Origin: Aspidiotus rigidus
Lineage: Eukaryota; Arthropoda; Insecta; Hemiptera; Diaspididae
Direction of reading: 5' to 3'
Length of the DNA stretch: 64,000 nt
NCBI GenBank assembly: GCA_035079385.1
Contig: JAVHKY010000071.1
Span: forward strand, 3,536,001-3,600,000
Part shown: in pieces, positions 22,803 through 37,040 of the stretch
How positions within the stretch are numbered: position 1 is the first letter of the stretch
How the letters are laid out: each line of letters begins with the position of its first letter
Position numbers and translations under genes: made by a program
The notes under the pieces: generated by a model
What the model saw: the letters and a program-made list of their open reading frames with translations, nothing else
What the model was told of the DNA's origin: nothing
Databases searched by the model: none

Positions 22803-24527
22803 AAATACTGCCACTACAAAGTGAGATCGATGTATATTGGAAATACAAATCTAGAAAAATGGATCTTCTGCCGGATTTACCTACAATTGTGTGCGTGTGT
22901 GCTCCATCTGTGAAATCATTTGAAAGTGTATATACATCCTATTTCTTGGTCGGCAAATGGGACGTATATCCACTTACGTGAATATCAGTACATACTAAAT
23001 ATCTCTAAAACTAATGCCGTTGACAAAAATTGATGGATTCTTAGATAAAAATATTAGAAATCGTGAAATTTGCAGGATTGAAAGCAATATATCATTCTCC
23101 AAATCGTTGTTTTGGATATACATCCATCTCACTTCATACGGCAGCATAGTACACTAAGGGCCGCTTGTACCAAAAATTGATTGAACCAGGATCTAAGTCT
23201 GAGTTCACTACTAACTTGAAAACGATTTTCTTGACCTTTTCGTCCAATTCGGTACTTTACAAAATAACGTCTGTAGCCTTCTCCTTCAGTTGAACTATTA
23301 TCTGGATTGTCATATCTTTTACTGAATATTTAGAGAAAGCTTTCATGACTTGATCTTTCTCAATTCGTTCAAGGTCTTGTTACTGATTCGAGATTTGTTT
23401 CATAGCCAGCTTTCAATGATTTAATATGATTCAGAACAAATCTTTCCATCTGATTAATTGGGATATCAGCAGTTAAAAGAAAACTTTCCTCCAAGCTCTC
23501 TACTTTTTTTCGTAATTTTTGAGGAGTACGCGACGCGTTTACCGTAATGGTTAGAATATTCTGAAAGTTTTCACAAAATAACTGGATAATAGGCTAATAC
23601 TATGGTACCTATACAAATATTTATAAGAGTACAAAAACTAAAAATTTTATAGAGAAAAAACCTATAGGTCTAACCGAGAAATGAAAGAGTTTGAGACGTT
23701 CTTTTTACAAATTTTAATCTCTCTAAACATTACAACAGATGGGTAATTTCATTAAAGCGGGGGAAAATGTACACAAAAATATTCGATAAAATGAATCTGT
23801 AGTAGGAACGTGATTTAGAGCAACTCGAAGTTAAAAAAACGAAATAAAATAAAAATGACAGTTACCGAGTCGATCCCACGTCTTGAATCCTAGATTTTAC
23901 AAAAGTTGAGTCAGATCTCAGAAAATAAAAAGAATTTTTCACATCAAATTATTCATTTTCACAATTCATCCCAAAAATTTTTCCCTACATTTCAAGAATG
24001 GTGAGTCAGATTTCAAAAAATGAAAAGAATCGAAGGATACGAAGAGCTTTTTGCATCGAATACAGCCTAGATCATTTGTAAATCATTTGTACACCAATTT
24101 CATGAAAAATGAACAAAAAATATCAACTATTCAAATCAATCGACACATGATCTCAAGAAAATTTGAATGAATTTTGTAACCCGAAGAATACTTATCACAC
24201 GATATTTCGTCGACGAAGGGGAAAATAAACGATACGATTCGATAAATAAATTTGCGACATGTTGACTATGAACTCGTACAAGAAGACGTCATTTTTAGCA
24301 ACAGACAATGAGAAACTTGAATCTGAAAATAATAAAACAACGCATCGAAATTCATCCATCTCACTCGAGAAAAGGTAAAAATTAAATGAAATGAAAACTC
24401 TAAATCTGCTTTTACGAAAATAAGAAGCAGGGAAACTGAGTTTTGATTCGATTTTCAACACACTAGATTGAACAAAAAATTCATATGTTCTGATAACTCA
24501 AGTTAATAATTCAGGAACTCATTGTAT
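22803..24527. other. Intergenic, nothing recognised
   Basis: AT-rich sequence without recognisable exons, RNAs or clear inverted repeats. Confidence 0.4.
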
Positions 24528-25420
24528 TTACGAAAATAGATGATCAGCAAAAGCCGACTCACCCAAATTACCTTCTTCCCACGCTTTTTTATGCTCCTCA
24601 ATTCTTATTTGGAGCTGACGCCCGGTCATCCCTATATAAATACCTGGGCAATCGTTGCATGCTATACTGTATACCCCACTTCTCTCGACTGGAGGAATCG
24701 GGTCCTTCAATTTCACAAATAACAGTATTAATATTATAAAACGCCGGCCGGAACCCAAAAAGGACCGAGTACCCGGCCCAACTTCAACGAAAACCTGCCC
24801 AAGTAAGGGAGTTTAATCCAACGTTTTCTACTATTATGCAAATCCCTAGGGAGGGAGGTGGTAGAATCGAGGCATTTTCTCGTAAGCCTCCTTCGGGCCA
24901 TTAAATCAATGTCCACTCGAACTTGGTTCACTCTGGCCAGGTACTTAATTGTCCTTAGTTCCTTCTGGAAAGCATCCTGACTCAAGGGAATACTAGTCAG
25001 TCGATATTTCAAACTATTGAAGGTAGCAATCTAGTGTGCAGCGGGATAGAAAGATGACCCATGGATTGTTATATCAGTTGAAGTTTCTTTTCTATAAATA
25101 CCAAATTCATGGACGCCATCTCTAATAAGTATGGACGAATCCAAGAAATTTATTATAATCCGCCAACTTCCAGAGTGAATTTTATGGAAGTATATCGGCC
25201 ATTTAAGTAAGAAAGGAACTCACTAAGGAGTTCCACTGGGCCAGTCCACGCGCACATTATGTCGTCTATATACCTATGCCAGTAAAAGACGTAATTTAGA
25301 AGTACCTGGCCCGAAGAAAACAATTCGACTTCAAATCTGGACATGGAAACCTCCAATATTAATGAACCCAAAGGGGACCCGTTTAGCGGCTGTTTCTCTT
25401 GTGGTTCAATATAATTTGCT
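24528..25420 (-). pseudogene. Penelope-like retroelement remnant, RT and GIY-YIG parts
   Basis: Read on the minus strand, 25400-25150 gives NGSPLGSLILEVSMSRFEV and then YWHRYIDDIMCAWTG, the substrate-binding and YIDD catalytic blocks of a reverse transcriptase. The next segment (25012-24734) includes LTSIPLSQDAFQKELRTIKY and the WIKLPYLG linker. After a frame change, ERSGVYSIACNDCPGIYIG followed by EHKKAW gives the GIY-YIG endonuclease. This order, RT, linker, GIY-YIG, is specific to Penelope-like elements. Frame breaks and a missing RT N-terminus show it is dead and 5'-truncated. It is far better preserved than the copy in SMC2 intron 5. Confidence 0.88.
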
Positions 25421-25621
25421 ACACCTTCGGGTGTACACTCTTCTTGGTGATATTATTTTGTTCAACAAACAAACATTTGCAAAAAAACACAAAATATATC
25501 GGTTAAAACCAATTAGCCGGTACTCATTTCTTCAAAGTAATCAGTTGTCCGGTACTTCAATTTTGAAGAAACCGATCACAGAAATACCAGTTTTTTAACA
25601 TCACTTGTTCTCTACTTAACA

Positions 25622-25892
25622 CTTAGACCATACAACAGATAGACCGAGCATCGGCCATATAAGCGTGTACAACGCGTTGAATGGAAGATATGATAAGAAA
25701 ATAAGGGGGACTGGACCTCAATGAAGGCAACGCGGGTGAACGCGCGGAGCAGTGAAACGCACCGTACACCCGCGCCGCTCATCAAACTTGTAAACAAGGT
25801 CCAGTCCCCCTTATTTTCTTATATGTATTCTTATCATGTTCTCCGTTCAAAGATTCATTACTATGCTCGGTCTATCTGTTGTATTGTCTAAG
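25622..25892. mobile_element. Foldback MITE CTTAGACCATAC (copy 1, complete)
   Basis: The ends are CTTAGACCATACAACAGATA and its complement. The flanking 8-mers ACTTAACA and ATTTAACA differ at one base, so an 8-bp TSD is likely. A copy truncated on its right side is at 55145-55358 and a decayed piece is at 45165-45245. Inner arms contain GGGGGACTGGACCT. Confidence 0.85.
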
Positions 25893-26150
25893 ATTTAACA
25901 AAACGAAAGGGTTGCGAAGACGGTTTGCGTCACCTTGAGAATTTAGTACTCGGTTTGCGTCACCCCACATTTAAGGCTTTTTGACGCAAACTAAATGTTT
26001 TATTGGCTTTAAGGCATTATTGATGAAACACTTTACCTCTTATAGCAACATTTTTCTACTCGGAACCACCGAGAAGCCTAATTTTAAAGAAAGTGACACA
26101 AACTGTAGACTGACGTAAACCATTGTCGTACCCTTAGTACTAGAGCCCTA

Positions 26151-26354
26151 TAGGGCTTTTCCATGTCGGCGCATTGCATACGTATTCTCCTACGTGTTAT
26201 CAAAATGGTAAAACATTGCTCTTATGGGTGTTGCTGGATTGCATACTCATTTTCATTGTGGAGTAGTTTGCCATAAGAGCAATGTTGGAAATACTACCAT
26301 TTTGATAACACGTAGGAGAATACATATGCAATGCGCCGACATGGAAAAGCCCTA
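26151..26354. mobile_element. Foldback MITE GGGCTTTTCCATG (copy 2), TA duplication
   Basis: It runs TAGGGCTTTTCC to GGAAAAGCCCTA with TA on both sides (26149-26150, 26355-26356). The loop is nearly identical to copy 1 at 20441-20659. Confidence 0.88.
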
Positions 26355-26450
26355 TAAATACGTGTGAGGACATGGACCGCCGTATTTAGTCGTTACATCA
26401 TTATTATTTTCACAGTCTCCTATTCTAATGACTGATAACGGTTTATCACA

Positions 26451-27193
26451 GGGCTTGCACAATAACAGTTATTTTTCGGTCAACTGTTATAACCGGTCAA
26501 CTGTTATAACCGAAATGAAAATATCAATTTTGACCGATTGACCGTTAACCGTTATTTTTTCGGTTATAACTATTATTTGACCGAAAATTCTAGGTCTTCT
26601 AACAACGTTAAGTCGTTAACCGAAAATTTTAGGACTTTGACCGAAATATTTTTCAACATTTAACAGTTATTGGTCAAAATACACCTTGACCAATAACCAA
26701 TAACCGAAAAAATTGGGAGGATCATTTTGACCGATAACCGTTGAGGGTATGCTTTACATACGTGTAAATATACAAATATATAGGAAAACATCAGTTGCGA
26801 GGCGACTAATTATTGTCCTCCAAATGAACCGATTGTCTTCGGATTTTATTTAAATGTTAGATGAGTGTTTGATACAGGTCTAAAATTAACTCAGAACTCT
26901 TAAAATCATTTAAAACTCTCATTATCAACGATTAAAATAGTGTTATCAACAATCAAAAAGTATACTTTTTTATCGCTGATAACTAGAGTTCTAAATGATT
27001 TTAGAAGTTCTGAATTAATTTTAGACCTGTATCAAACACTCATCTAACAATTAAAACAAATCCCAAGACAATTGGTTCATTTTGTGGACAATAATTAGTC
27101 GCCTCGCAACTGATGTTTTCCTATATATTTGTATATTTACACGTATGTAGAGCATGCCCTTAACTGTTAAAAAAATTTCGGTCGCAAGCCCTG
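26451..27193. mobile_element. hAT-type element CAGGGCTTGC with 8-bp TSD GTTTATCA
   Basis: The ends CAGGGCTTGC and GCAAGCCCTG are exact inverted repeats, and GTTTATCA is duplicated at 26443-26450 and 27194-27201. Left subterminal sequence repeats the motif GTTATAACCGG and relatives many times, as hAT subterminal binding repeats do. A second long inverted repeat lies inside (26745-27159). No transposase remains. Confidence 0.93.
26745..27159. mobile_element. Long inverted repeat inside the CAGGGCTTGC element
   Basis: Arms of about 190 nt start GGGTATGCTTTACATACGTG and end with the complement. Blocks such as GAGGCGACTAATTATTGTCC and AAACATCAGTTGCGAGG are near perfect. It is either a nested foldback or the natural body of the host element. 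Confidence 0.8.
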
Positions 27194-27384
27194 GTTTATC
27201 ATGATTTGAAAATAGTAAGGGAACATACAAGACAAAGTGCCAAAGCAAAATGCAGGACTCAACACTATTGAGAAATGCAAAATAGCTTCACTAATCACAC
27301 AAATTCCTCATCTGAATAGGGAGCTATTGAGATAAATGATTACGTAACGACTAAATATGGCGGACCATGTCCTCACTCGTATTT

Positions 27385-28015
27385 ATTCGGGCCGTGCAAC
27401 CGTCAGAGAGCGCGACCATCGAGTCGAAGTTATCAAAAGACTGAAGGTGAACCATGGAATATTGAACACGGGAAAAATCTTCAAATCGGAATTTTTCAAA
27501 AATGGCTCGTTGAAAATGATTTTTTTTGTACTGTATAATAATCAAATCCTCTAAAATATGAGACCAAGACCACGAAACCTTCATAAGTCTTCCTTAATTT
27601 TATAAGAATTTTTGAAAAATCATTCCTATTGATCGGTTCAAAATTGATAACACATTTTTGTTTACTTTTGTTTTGGTAGGAAGTTTTCTATACTTGCATA
27701 CGGGGAATAAGTGGTTTTCAAGTTTTGCTCAAAAATGAAAAGGTTTCATGAAAAATTGCCAAGAACAAAAGTTGTAGCCGTTGAAATGTTCTTTTAGAAA
27801 TGGTCACCTTGAATTTTTCAAAATAGAGGTGTTTTACATGTAATATCTCCTACCAAAACGAAAGTAAACAAAAATGTGTTATCAATTTTGAAACGATCAA
27901 TAGAAATTATATGGAGGTTCACCTTCTGCCTTGCGTGCGTGCTGCTGCGTGGTGCGTACATGAATTTGTGTGCGTGTGATAAGCTAGCGCGTAACTAGCG
28001 CTGCCCGGCACGAAT
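27385..28015. mobile_element. TIR element ATTCGGGCCGTGC (copy 1) with nested insert
   Basis: The left end is ATTCGGGCCGTGCAACCGTC and the right end GCTGCCCGGCACGAAT. The sibling at 44093-44443 is collinear at high identity but lacks 27629-27900. The right end resembles the TTCGGACC family, suggesting a wider superfamily. There is no transposase. Confidence 0.88.
27629..27900. mobile_element. Nested foldback with empty site in the sibling element
   Basis: The arms TTGATCGGTTCAAAATTGAT and complement, with TTTTGGTAGGA nearer the loop, span 272 bp. In the sibling at 44093-44443 the sequence runs straight through (ATTCCTATACAAATTATA), so this segment is a later insertion. Confidence 0.88.
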
Positions 28016-28111
28016 GGGGCTCTACTAGTACATACCGGAAACAAAAGTTGATAACGAAACTCAGAATAATTTCGTTGAACGTAAGTGTGTACCGAAACAA
28101 AAGTTTTGAAT

Positions 28112-28575
28112 CACGGTATAAGATGAAGAGGTAATGACACAACGCTAAAATTGTGTCCAAAGTTCATCGTGTCCGAAGTTCTGAAGTTGTACGTACAAAC
28201 TTCCGCTAGGTTTGCAGCGAACCCTGTTCCTTCTACACCCCACCTGCGCCGAGACGTTACCGTTGGTACCATAGTATTGATGAAATTTCCAATGATTATA
28301 AAAAATCCAAGAATTTACTTAGAAGGATGATTCTTTCAAAATTTTATACAGTAGTTTAAATGGTATTTTTATGCCAAATATCAAATGCGTCGGCTGATTC
28401 CTAATCCTGCAATAATTTTTTGAAAGTAGCGGCGTTCCCATAAGACTCTGTACATTACCCATCACTTTCATCACGAGCACTACGCTCGGAATGTTCAGAA
28501 CTACTACAAAATCACGGACAGCGTTTACCACAGTCAGAATACGTTCCTGTCACTACCTCTTCATCTTATACCCTG
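28112..28575 (-). mobile_element. 462-bp TIR element CACGGTATAAGATG (copy 1), TSD TTTTGAAT
   Basis: The ends are CACGGTATAAGATGAAGAGG and its complement (one mismatch). TTTTGAAT is duplicated at 28104-28111 and 28576-28583. A 70-codon open frame lies at 28319-28531 on the minus strand and recurs in three other copies. With copy 2, which is inverted, it makes a palindrome of about 1.1 kb. Confidence 0.95.
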
Positions 28576-28781
28576 TTTTGAATAGACCATTTTTGTATGA
28601 CGTCATAATTTTCATCCCGTTTATGAAAGAGTTATCTACATTAGATATGACTGTAGATACTATTTGAATGAATTTGAGTGTACGTGCCCTGCTGTTCATT
28701 GAATCCAGATGTTTCATATTCATACGAAAAATGTTCATCATTAGTTCTACTTTTGTTAAAAATATCGCAATAGCTTAACAT

Positions 28782-29243
28782 CACGGTATAAGATGAAGAG
28801 GTAGTGACACGAACGTATTCTGACAGTGGTAAACGCTGTCCGTGATTTTGAAGTAGTTCTGAACATTCCGAGCGCAGCGCTCGTGATGAAAGTGATGGGT
28901 AATGTACAGAGTCTTATGGGAACGCCGCTACTTTCAAAAATTTATTGCAGGATTAGGAATCAGCCGATGCATTTCATATTTGGCATAAAAATACCATTTA
29001 ATCTACTCTATAAAATTTTGAAAGAATCATCCTTCTAAGTAAATTCTTGGATTTTTTACAATCCTTGGAAATTTCATCAATACTAGGGTACCAACGGTAC
29101 CGTCTCGGCGCAGGTGGGGTGTAGAAGGAACAGGGAAACAGCCCGAGTGTTCGCTGCAAACCTAGCGGAAGTTTGTACGTACAACTTCAAAACTGCGGAC
29201 ACGATTTTAGCGTTGTGTCATTACCTCTTCATCTTATACCGTG
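28782..29243 (+). mobile_element. 462-bp TIR element CACGGTATAAGATG (copy 2), TSD CTTAACAT
   Basis: Inverted relative to copy 1. CTTAACAT is duplicated at 28774-28781 and 29244-29251. The shared 70-codon frame is at 28826-29038 on the plus strand. Confidence 0.95.
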
Positions 29244-29384
29244 CTTAACATTCGAAGGGTTCTTCTAATATTTATCAAAGTCTGCAAAATCCTATGTAAA
29301 CGAGCACTATGAGCGCCATCAGAAAAGCAGCTTGCAAATGTAAATTTCCCATAATATATACGTCATCACAAAAATGGTCTATTA

Positions 29385-29571
29385 TAGTCTGTTCCACGTA
29401 AGACCAGCAAAAACCTACGGGCAGACCACACTGAAAAATCTTCCACGCGTCGTTCTTACAACCAATCACAGACGCCTGCGCTAAGCGTTTGGTGTGAATT
29501 TCGGACTTCCCTCTTCCCCTGCGATACCGCATCGTCCACAGGTTTTTGCTGGTCTTACGTGGAACAGACTA
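29385..29571. mobile_element. Foldback TAGTCTGTTCCACG with TA duplication
   Basis: The arms TAGTCTGTTCCACGTAAGAC and complement span 187 bp, with TA at 29383-29384 and 29572-29573. The ends resemble those of the TACTCCG and TACTCTG families. Confidence 0.85.
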
Positions 29572-30065
29572 TAAACACCTTGCGGCAGAGCCACGGCAGA
29601 GCGACACTCAGTCTACAACTCAAAATAAAATGCGATTAATCGATTCTTTTCGATAGTATCCATAATCTATATTATTAAATATTTGATTATTTGCAAGCAT
29701 TTACCAAGTTACCAAGAGTTTGTTTTTGTATTTTTGTATGTTTCAATCATAATATCAAAAATTCTGTGGTGTGTGGGAGTCGGACTAGGAGTCTGAATAT
29801 GAGATGGAAATATGGATTGTGGTATCATCATTTACTGAAATAATGACTTGATTCATTTCGCGAATAAACTTTTGGATTCTGAGAAATCGTCTCTGATTTT
29901 GTTTTCGAGAATTTTGGTGAGTGGGATATCGATCGCTTGTGACTTGTTCATTGTATATATGCGCGTAGGGTAACTTCGTGTGTTTGAAGAACTTTGTAAT
30001 ACCAATTATTAATATAAAACAAATGTTCACTCCAACCGTATTCTTCTTAAATTTCAGTAATAAAA
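29572..30065 (+). promoter_or_regulatory. Upstream and 5' untranslated region of DDX42
   Basis: An acceptor-like AAATTTCAG sits just before TAATAAAAATGAGC at the DDX42 start, so an untranslated first exon probably lies upstream. No core promoter element was assigned. Confidence 0.4.
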
Positions 30066-33262
<3,197 letters not shown>

Positions 33263-34142
33263 ATGAGAGGGAACGACTAAATCTGGTTTTTGTTTATTAT
33301 TTTAGGCATAAATGTTTAACTTTTTTGAAAGTTTTCTCAAGTTCTTTTGTAGATTATGTTTCGAAACAGTTTATTTTTATAGAACTTGGTTAAGAGTCAG
33401 TAAAAATTTCACGTATAAAAACCAAATGATATTTTCTATGCCTTGTCATTATTTTGCCTTTCATGTCAACGCCTGAAAAAGGTATCACACAATTTTTTCT
33501 CGATCGAGAATACAAGAATTCCTCGAAACCGTTATTCCGTGTGTGTAAAGAAATTTCTTACGGTAATGTACCGTCGAGTGAAGCATCTAGTTTTCTAAAC
33601 CGTCAATGTACTTGTTCGTGTCAGTTCGTCGTGGTTTAAATTTTCTACGGAGTACCGAAAAGGGATTCATTTCAAATTTAAATCAAACGTGACTTATACC
33701 CGTGTTCAACAGTTATATGGTTCGAATGTCAAACTAAAACTTGGTTTACGGAGGCCATTTCGGAAAAAATTTTCTCCGTCCGGTCGACCGGCAACCTTTT
33801 TCGTCTACTAATTCCGTACGAATTAATTCAAAAGAGGAAAGAGACATTGTTGAATTTCGTACGAGACGGATGCTAGAAGTCCCTATGCAAGAGGTTTGAG
33901 CTCCGTCCGATTCCGTAAAATCATAACCGTCGACAAAAGTTTAGTGTAGACAATTATTTGAGTGTTTTTTGACAAGATGTAACAATGTTGATGAGTGATT
34001 CGATATTTGAGCGGGAGGGTAGGTGAGTAATGTTACGAAAGATTCTGTGTTTCCTCAAATCTTCAATATACGTAAACATATTGAGCTATAAAAAATCTTT
34101 TCGATGCTCGGTGGAAATCATAAAGAGTTGAAAGTTGTATGG
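33263..34142. other. DDX42 3' flank, nothing else recognised
   Basis: The 3' untranslated region of DDX42 must end here but no convincing AATAAA was fixed. Open frames such as 33454-33639 show no known domain. Confidence 0.4.
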
Positions 34143-34554
34143 GGCTTTAAATTTTGTTTTCGAAGACGTCTTGCGAATGGCAATCAGCGGTGGGTCTGTT
34201 CTTCCAGTAAAATCTGAAAAGCCCAGCGTTAGTGTAGAAATAGTTGACTCGGGGTTGGAGCACAATCATAACGCTGAAGATGAAGCGATATTACAGAAGC
34301 AGCGATTGTGCAATGCCGGCAAGCTATCGAAGATATATTTGCGTCCCAGCAAAATATTGAATTGTGAGTCTCTTCTAGGAAACGTGCTCTCCGACTTGAT
34401 TGACAGAACCCATGCTGCTATTCGTCGGAATACCTACTACAACCGTTCTCAAGAAAATACGAAAGTTACCTACATGTCTCCTCAACTTGCACGTAGAGCT
34501 CTAGAGACTTACCCCGGCTCGTCACGAATGAAGGCGAGAATTTTGAATGAATGA
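34143..34554 (+). pseudogene. FLYWCH zinc-finger fragment, frameshifted
   Basis: From 34143 one frame reads GFKFCFRRRLANGNQRWVC, the aromatic, RR and W-x-C part of a FLYWCH finger. About 34200-34250 the similarity moves to another frame, which continues with LEHNHNAEDEA (the H-x-H part) and then LRPSKI and IRRNTYYNRSQ, as in arthropod FLYWCH proteins that often belong to Mutator-like transposons. The frame change and the missing second cysteine indicate a decayed gene or element fragment. No transposase catalytic domain was seen downstream. Confidence 0.6.
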
Positions 34555-34725
34555 CGAAGAAGTCGACATCGTTATTTATACCACGGCTCACAATTCACGT
34601 TTCTTATGCTTTTGCAAAGCTATTTCTGTTGACGGTACGTTTTGGAGTAAATTCCGGGATGCGCTAAAATTATTCACTCAGCTGTTATCATTCATGGCTA
34701 TAATCACGCGACAGGTTTAGACAGA

Positions 34726-34728
<3 letters not shown>

Positions 34729-34795
<67 letters not shown>
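34729..34795. repeat. (TA)n microsatellite
   Basis: Uninterrupted TA dinucleotides of about 33 units. Confidence 0.98.
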
Positions 34796-34797
<2 letters not shown>

Positions 34798-37040
34798 CAT
34801 AAATAATAAACGTTCCAATATACATCGGATTTACATTGTGTAGCTTATTTTGTACCTTATGATTGTATTTTTAAATAGGTACCTAGATTATTTGTCTCTT
34901 ATTTTTTCCTTGTTCGGACTTCCTACATAATCATTTATGGAATTCGCACAACCGTGCGGTGGACTTGATACCTACGGAATTTGATCATTTAAGGTGTACG
35001 GAATTCAATAAAGAAAATTGTGAATTCTACAATATTCGTAATCACCGAGCACCCAAATCTAACTCGATAGGAAGACAAAACCAAACTACAAGACGGAAAT
35101 TTGAAAAAATTTCACCTTTTGAACTACCGTATCTACGATGGGAGGGACACTTGGAAAATCTCGACCTCGGAGCTATATAGAACAAAAAATGGTCAAAATT
35201 TTTCCAAGTTCTCTTTCTATCATATATTATGTAAATGGAATATACAGTATCTTCGAGTGGATATTCATATTATATGCTTAGCAGTCTGTATTATCTTTCT
35301 TATACCTCAGTACGTACGGTACAAGTATGATTATGTTGTATGATACAGAACAGTATATCCCTTCAAGCCTCTCTCTGGTCTTCTGATTTACATTATAATA
35401 TATACCTACACGTCAGACGTCGAAATCTTTTCCAAGTCCATGTACAGCTCGAGAATCCAAATTTTGTCAAGTCCCTCTGTTTCGTATAGCACCCCTCCCT
35501 CTTTCAACTTCGTTGAAGAACCCGTGAGTTTCTTTGTATATAATTTATGTGTTGAACTGGGTTCTCATTTTCAAATTCCATCCTTAATAAATTTCGGTAG
35601 TGCCGATGTCGCAACCTTCAAAACAAGCAATTATAACGAACGCTATTTTGTTTAAGCATTTTATTCATACAATAAGAGACGATCCAAATATGATGAATTT
35701 TTCTACTTATACTTGTACCTACCCAATTCTAGGAGTGCACTATCATTTATCTGCGTACTCAACAATCTGTTATTAACATTATTTCAATGTTCTTTCATCT
35801 CGTAAGTCACTGTTTTTGCTTGAATGGAGGAATGCGTACGTAAGTAAAATTAATAATTTGCATCGTCAGAAATTTTCCGAAGAAATATGCGCTCGATCAA
35901 AATTAATAAGAATGAAATATATTGTGCACAATGATTCGTGTGTATTAGTAATAGTAGGTATAATTAATTATTGGAAGCGGTCAGTTGTACTATATTTTCA
36001 CTCGGTATACTCGATCTAAGTAAGACATATCATGGTTGGAAAGATTTCAACTTCTAAAAGAATTGACCATTCTATTGTAATCGATCATTGATCAAATGAT
36101 TGATTAATGTCGATTTTGCAATCGAAAAATGAGAATTTATAGAACACTATTCGATCAACTTTGTACAACCCGTTTCTTGAGTTCCCCATTTCCAATATAC
36201 ATACTCGTACAGCTCGAAAATCAAAATTTCTTTCAAGTCCTTCTCCCCAAGTATAAACATTTGGTGTGAACTAAAGAATAAAAAGTTTTTTTTTTCAGTT
36301 GGACGCGGTCGCGAAAGCGGAAATCTTCAGGACGTGATATCCCGCCCTGAAGGAGAAAGCGCAGTCTAAAACTAAGGAAAAAATACACGTAATATTTAAA
36401 TAATTATTCACCAGGATTTAAGAGGTCATCCTGATGAATATAAATTTTTTGAATAGTGGATGATGAATTGATTTCAACCAAGTAATGGCGCCGACTTTGG
36501 AGGGGCATAACGGTCTTCCCTACCCGGTCCGTATCACTTCAAGTTCTTGTGTACCGGTGAGAAGTTTGAATAGAAATAAAAAATTCGTTATTCTTTTTCG
36601 TTTCTAGGCAACATGTTCCCCAAGTAATTTTCCAGAGTCTGACGGAGTATAGTAAGCAAACTCAAAAAAATATAAAATTCTTTTGCTAAAAGAGAAAAGG
36701 TAATAATTTATGCGGAGAAAAGAAAGCAGTTTTGGGTAGGTAATACAAGTTTATACTTAGTGTTAAGTACACTAGCCTGACCGTCAACCGTGTGTTGAGT
36801 AGATATCTGTATTCTGTAGACATTTGGATTTCAAAGGTATCTTGTCGCTTTACTAACCTTCTACAGTTTTCAAAAATTTAGTACTGCTGACAATGTTACC
36901 AATAATAACATTTAGGTTAAAGACAAACGGGAGTGCGGATACACGCGATATAAATTACCAAGTTACACAAAATATAACAAGCACCCTGAAAGTGAGGTGT
37001 TAAGGAGGGTCGGCGAGTTTATAGAGTATGTAGCAGGAAT
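34796..37040. other. Intergenic with scattered minisatellite-like units
   Basis: Single units related to the 12205-12510 minisatellite occur near 35103-35180, 35420-35470 and 36205-36245 (for example AAATTTTTCAAGTC or GGAGCTATATAG). The 5' half of the neprilysin-like gene may lie in this stretch but I could not delimit its exons. Confidence 0.4.
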
